Shown here one piece after another: positions 13,635 through 14,647 of a stretch of 14,647 nt of DNA (the stretch's first letter is position 1; each line of letters opens with the position of its first letter). The notes under the pieces are model-generated. The model had not been told where the DNA came from, did no database searches, and saw only the letters and a program-made list of their open reading frames with translations. The position numbers were made by a program, and so were the translations under genes. Source of the DNA: Desulfobacteraceae bacterium (GTDB taxonomy: Bacteria; Desulfobacterota; Desulfobacteria; Desulfobacterales; Desulfosarcinaceae); contig JALVRI010000323.1 in the NCBI GenBank assembly GCA_027031325.1, positions 1 through 14,647 of the forward strand, read 5' to 3'.

Positions 13635-14647
13635 CTTTTCCCCACACCCGTGGGGATGATCCTAGATGTCGCACTGTATATAGAAGACATTATTACTTTT
13701 CCCCACACCCGTGGGGATGATCCGAAGATCGCTTCCTATTTCAATTACCCGGCCCTCTTTTCCCCACACCCGTGGGGATGATCCGTAGAAAAATACTTCC
13801 GGATTATAAAAACGTTTCTTTTCCCCACACCCGTGGGGATGATCCGATCGACAGCGGCCATTGCTGCGCTTGAAAAGGCTTTTCCCCACACCCGTGGGGA
13901 TGATCCGCACTTTGTCTGGGATCGAACCGGTGATGTTTTCTTTTCCCCACACCCGTGGGGATGATCCGGCATTACCAATATCCTCCAGCCGCACGCCCTG
14001 CTTTTCCCCACACCCGTGGGGATGATCCGGTCAACCTGCTCGACCTGGTGGGGCTTGAGATCTTTTCCCCACACCCGTGGGGATGATCCGATCAACCGAA
14101 CAGGTGCACAGTGGGACCTACACTTTTCCCCACACCCGTGGGGATGATCCGATGACGGCCTGAAGGCTATTGACGTTGAAATACTTTTCCCCACACCCGT
14201 GGGGATGATCCGCGCACAAAATGTCAGGCTTTATTACGACGCCACTTTTCCCCACACCCGTGGGGATGATCCGCCCTTGCGCAAAACCTTGCACTTGGGA
14301 GACAACTTTTCCCCACACCCGTGGGGATGATCCGTCTATGACGTGCCAAGCCGGGACGGCATCGCTCTTTTCCCCACACCCGTGGGGATGATCCGAGAAT
14401 TTAGAACTTTTCGTGAAGCTATAAAGGCTTTTCCCCACACCCGTGGGGATGATCCGAATATTTGAGTTCAACATATAATTTAACAGGCCTTTTCCCCACA
14501 CCCGTGGGGATGATCCGTTCCGGGGCGAAGGCCCGACAATGGACCTGGCCTTTTCCCCACACCCGTGGGGATGATCCGCCGTGATTCAGTCGATAGGCTT
14601 TGGGCAAGGACTTTTCCCCACACCCGTGGGGATGATCCGGCCGATGA
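13635..14647 (+). CRISPR. Type I-E CRISPR array, 17 repeats visible, continues past the right edge
   Basis: Repeats of 29 nt start at 13635 and recur every 61 nt without exception (last visible 14611-14639), separated by 16 complete 32-nt spacers plus 8 nt of a seventeenth. The repeat is CTTTT, then the hairpin TCCCCAC-ACCC-GTGGGGA (7-bp stem, 4-nt loop), then TGATCCG. By analogy with E. coli, Cas6e cleavage after GTGGGG leaves the 8-nt 5' handle AUGAUCCG (E. coli: AUAAACCG). All repeats agree by eye except repeat 1, which ends in T instead of G (13663). The orientation (stem, then A, then ...CCG) places the leader on the left, next to the exonuclease gene. No spacer is visibly duplicated. 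Several spacers are open in one frame and read like coding DNA. Confidence 0.98.

Noticed and set aside
13662..14607. Minus-strand open frames with repeated SSPRVWGK / HPHGCGEK / IIPTGVGK
   Set aside because: These are translations of the CRISPR repeats in their three frames; the 61-nt period cycles through the frames. Such spurious proteins are a familiar annotation artefact.

Overview
The window looks like a free-living, probably flagellated bacterium with moderately high GC content. Gene style suggests a deltaproteobacterial (Desulfobacterota-like) anaerobe, but this is inference from protein flavour only: tandem-Cache chemoreceptor, Old Yellow Enzyme-type flavoprotein, UPF0173 hydrolase. 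No rRNA or other phylogenetic marker is present.

Left third (1-4497), housekeeping and sensory genes. A minus-strand Old Yellow Enzyme-family gene is cut by the left edge. It diverges from a plus-strand methyl-accepting chemotaxis protein that has a sigma-28 (FliA)-like promoter and two nearly identical Cache sensor repeats. A long hairpin terminator follows. A minus-strand UPF0173 metal-dependent hydrolase is bracketed by two directly repeated copies of a 58-bp element. A 703-bp non-coding stretch with several hairpins leads to the CRISPR locus.

Right two thirds (4378-14647), a complete-looking type I-E CRISPR-Cas system on the plus strand. A good sigma-70-type promoter (TTTACA-N17-TATTAT) precedes cas3-cse1-cse2-cas6e-cas7e-cas5e-cas1e-cas2e. 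The last gene is a DEDDy/YprB-family 3'-5' exonuclease-like gene, overlapping cas2 by 7 nt and lying between cas2 and the array. Genes are tightly packed and several are translationally coupled. The array has its own extended -10 promoter in a short AT-rich leader. It shows 17 repeats of 29 nt in exact 61-nt register with 32-nt spacers, and it runs off the right edge.

How the parts work together: Cse1, Cse2, Cas7e, Cas5e and Cas6e should form Cascade on crRNAs carrying the 8-nt 5' handle AUGAUCCG. Cas3 should nick and degrade the target. Cas1-Cas2 should integrate new spacers. The coupled exonuclease is a candidate prespacer-trimming factor, a job done elsewhere by DnaQ-type enzymes, including Cas2-DnaQ fusions.

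The most interesting points are the cas2-coupled exonuclease, a possible Cas2-exonuclease frameshift junction, a 27-codon reading frame filling the cas1-cas2 gap, the deviant last base of the leader-proximal repeat, a dyad inside the array promoter, and the swapped cas6e position.
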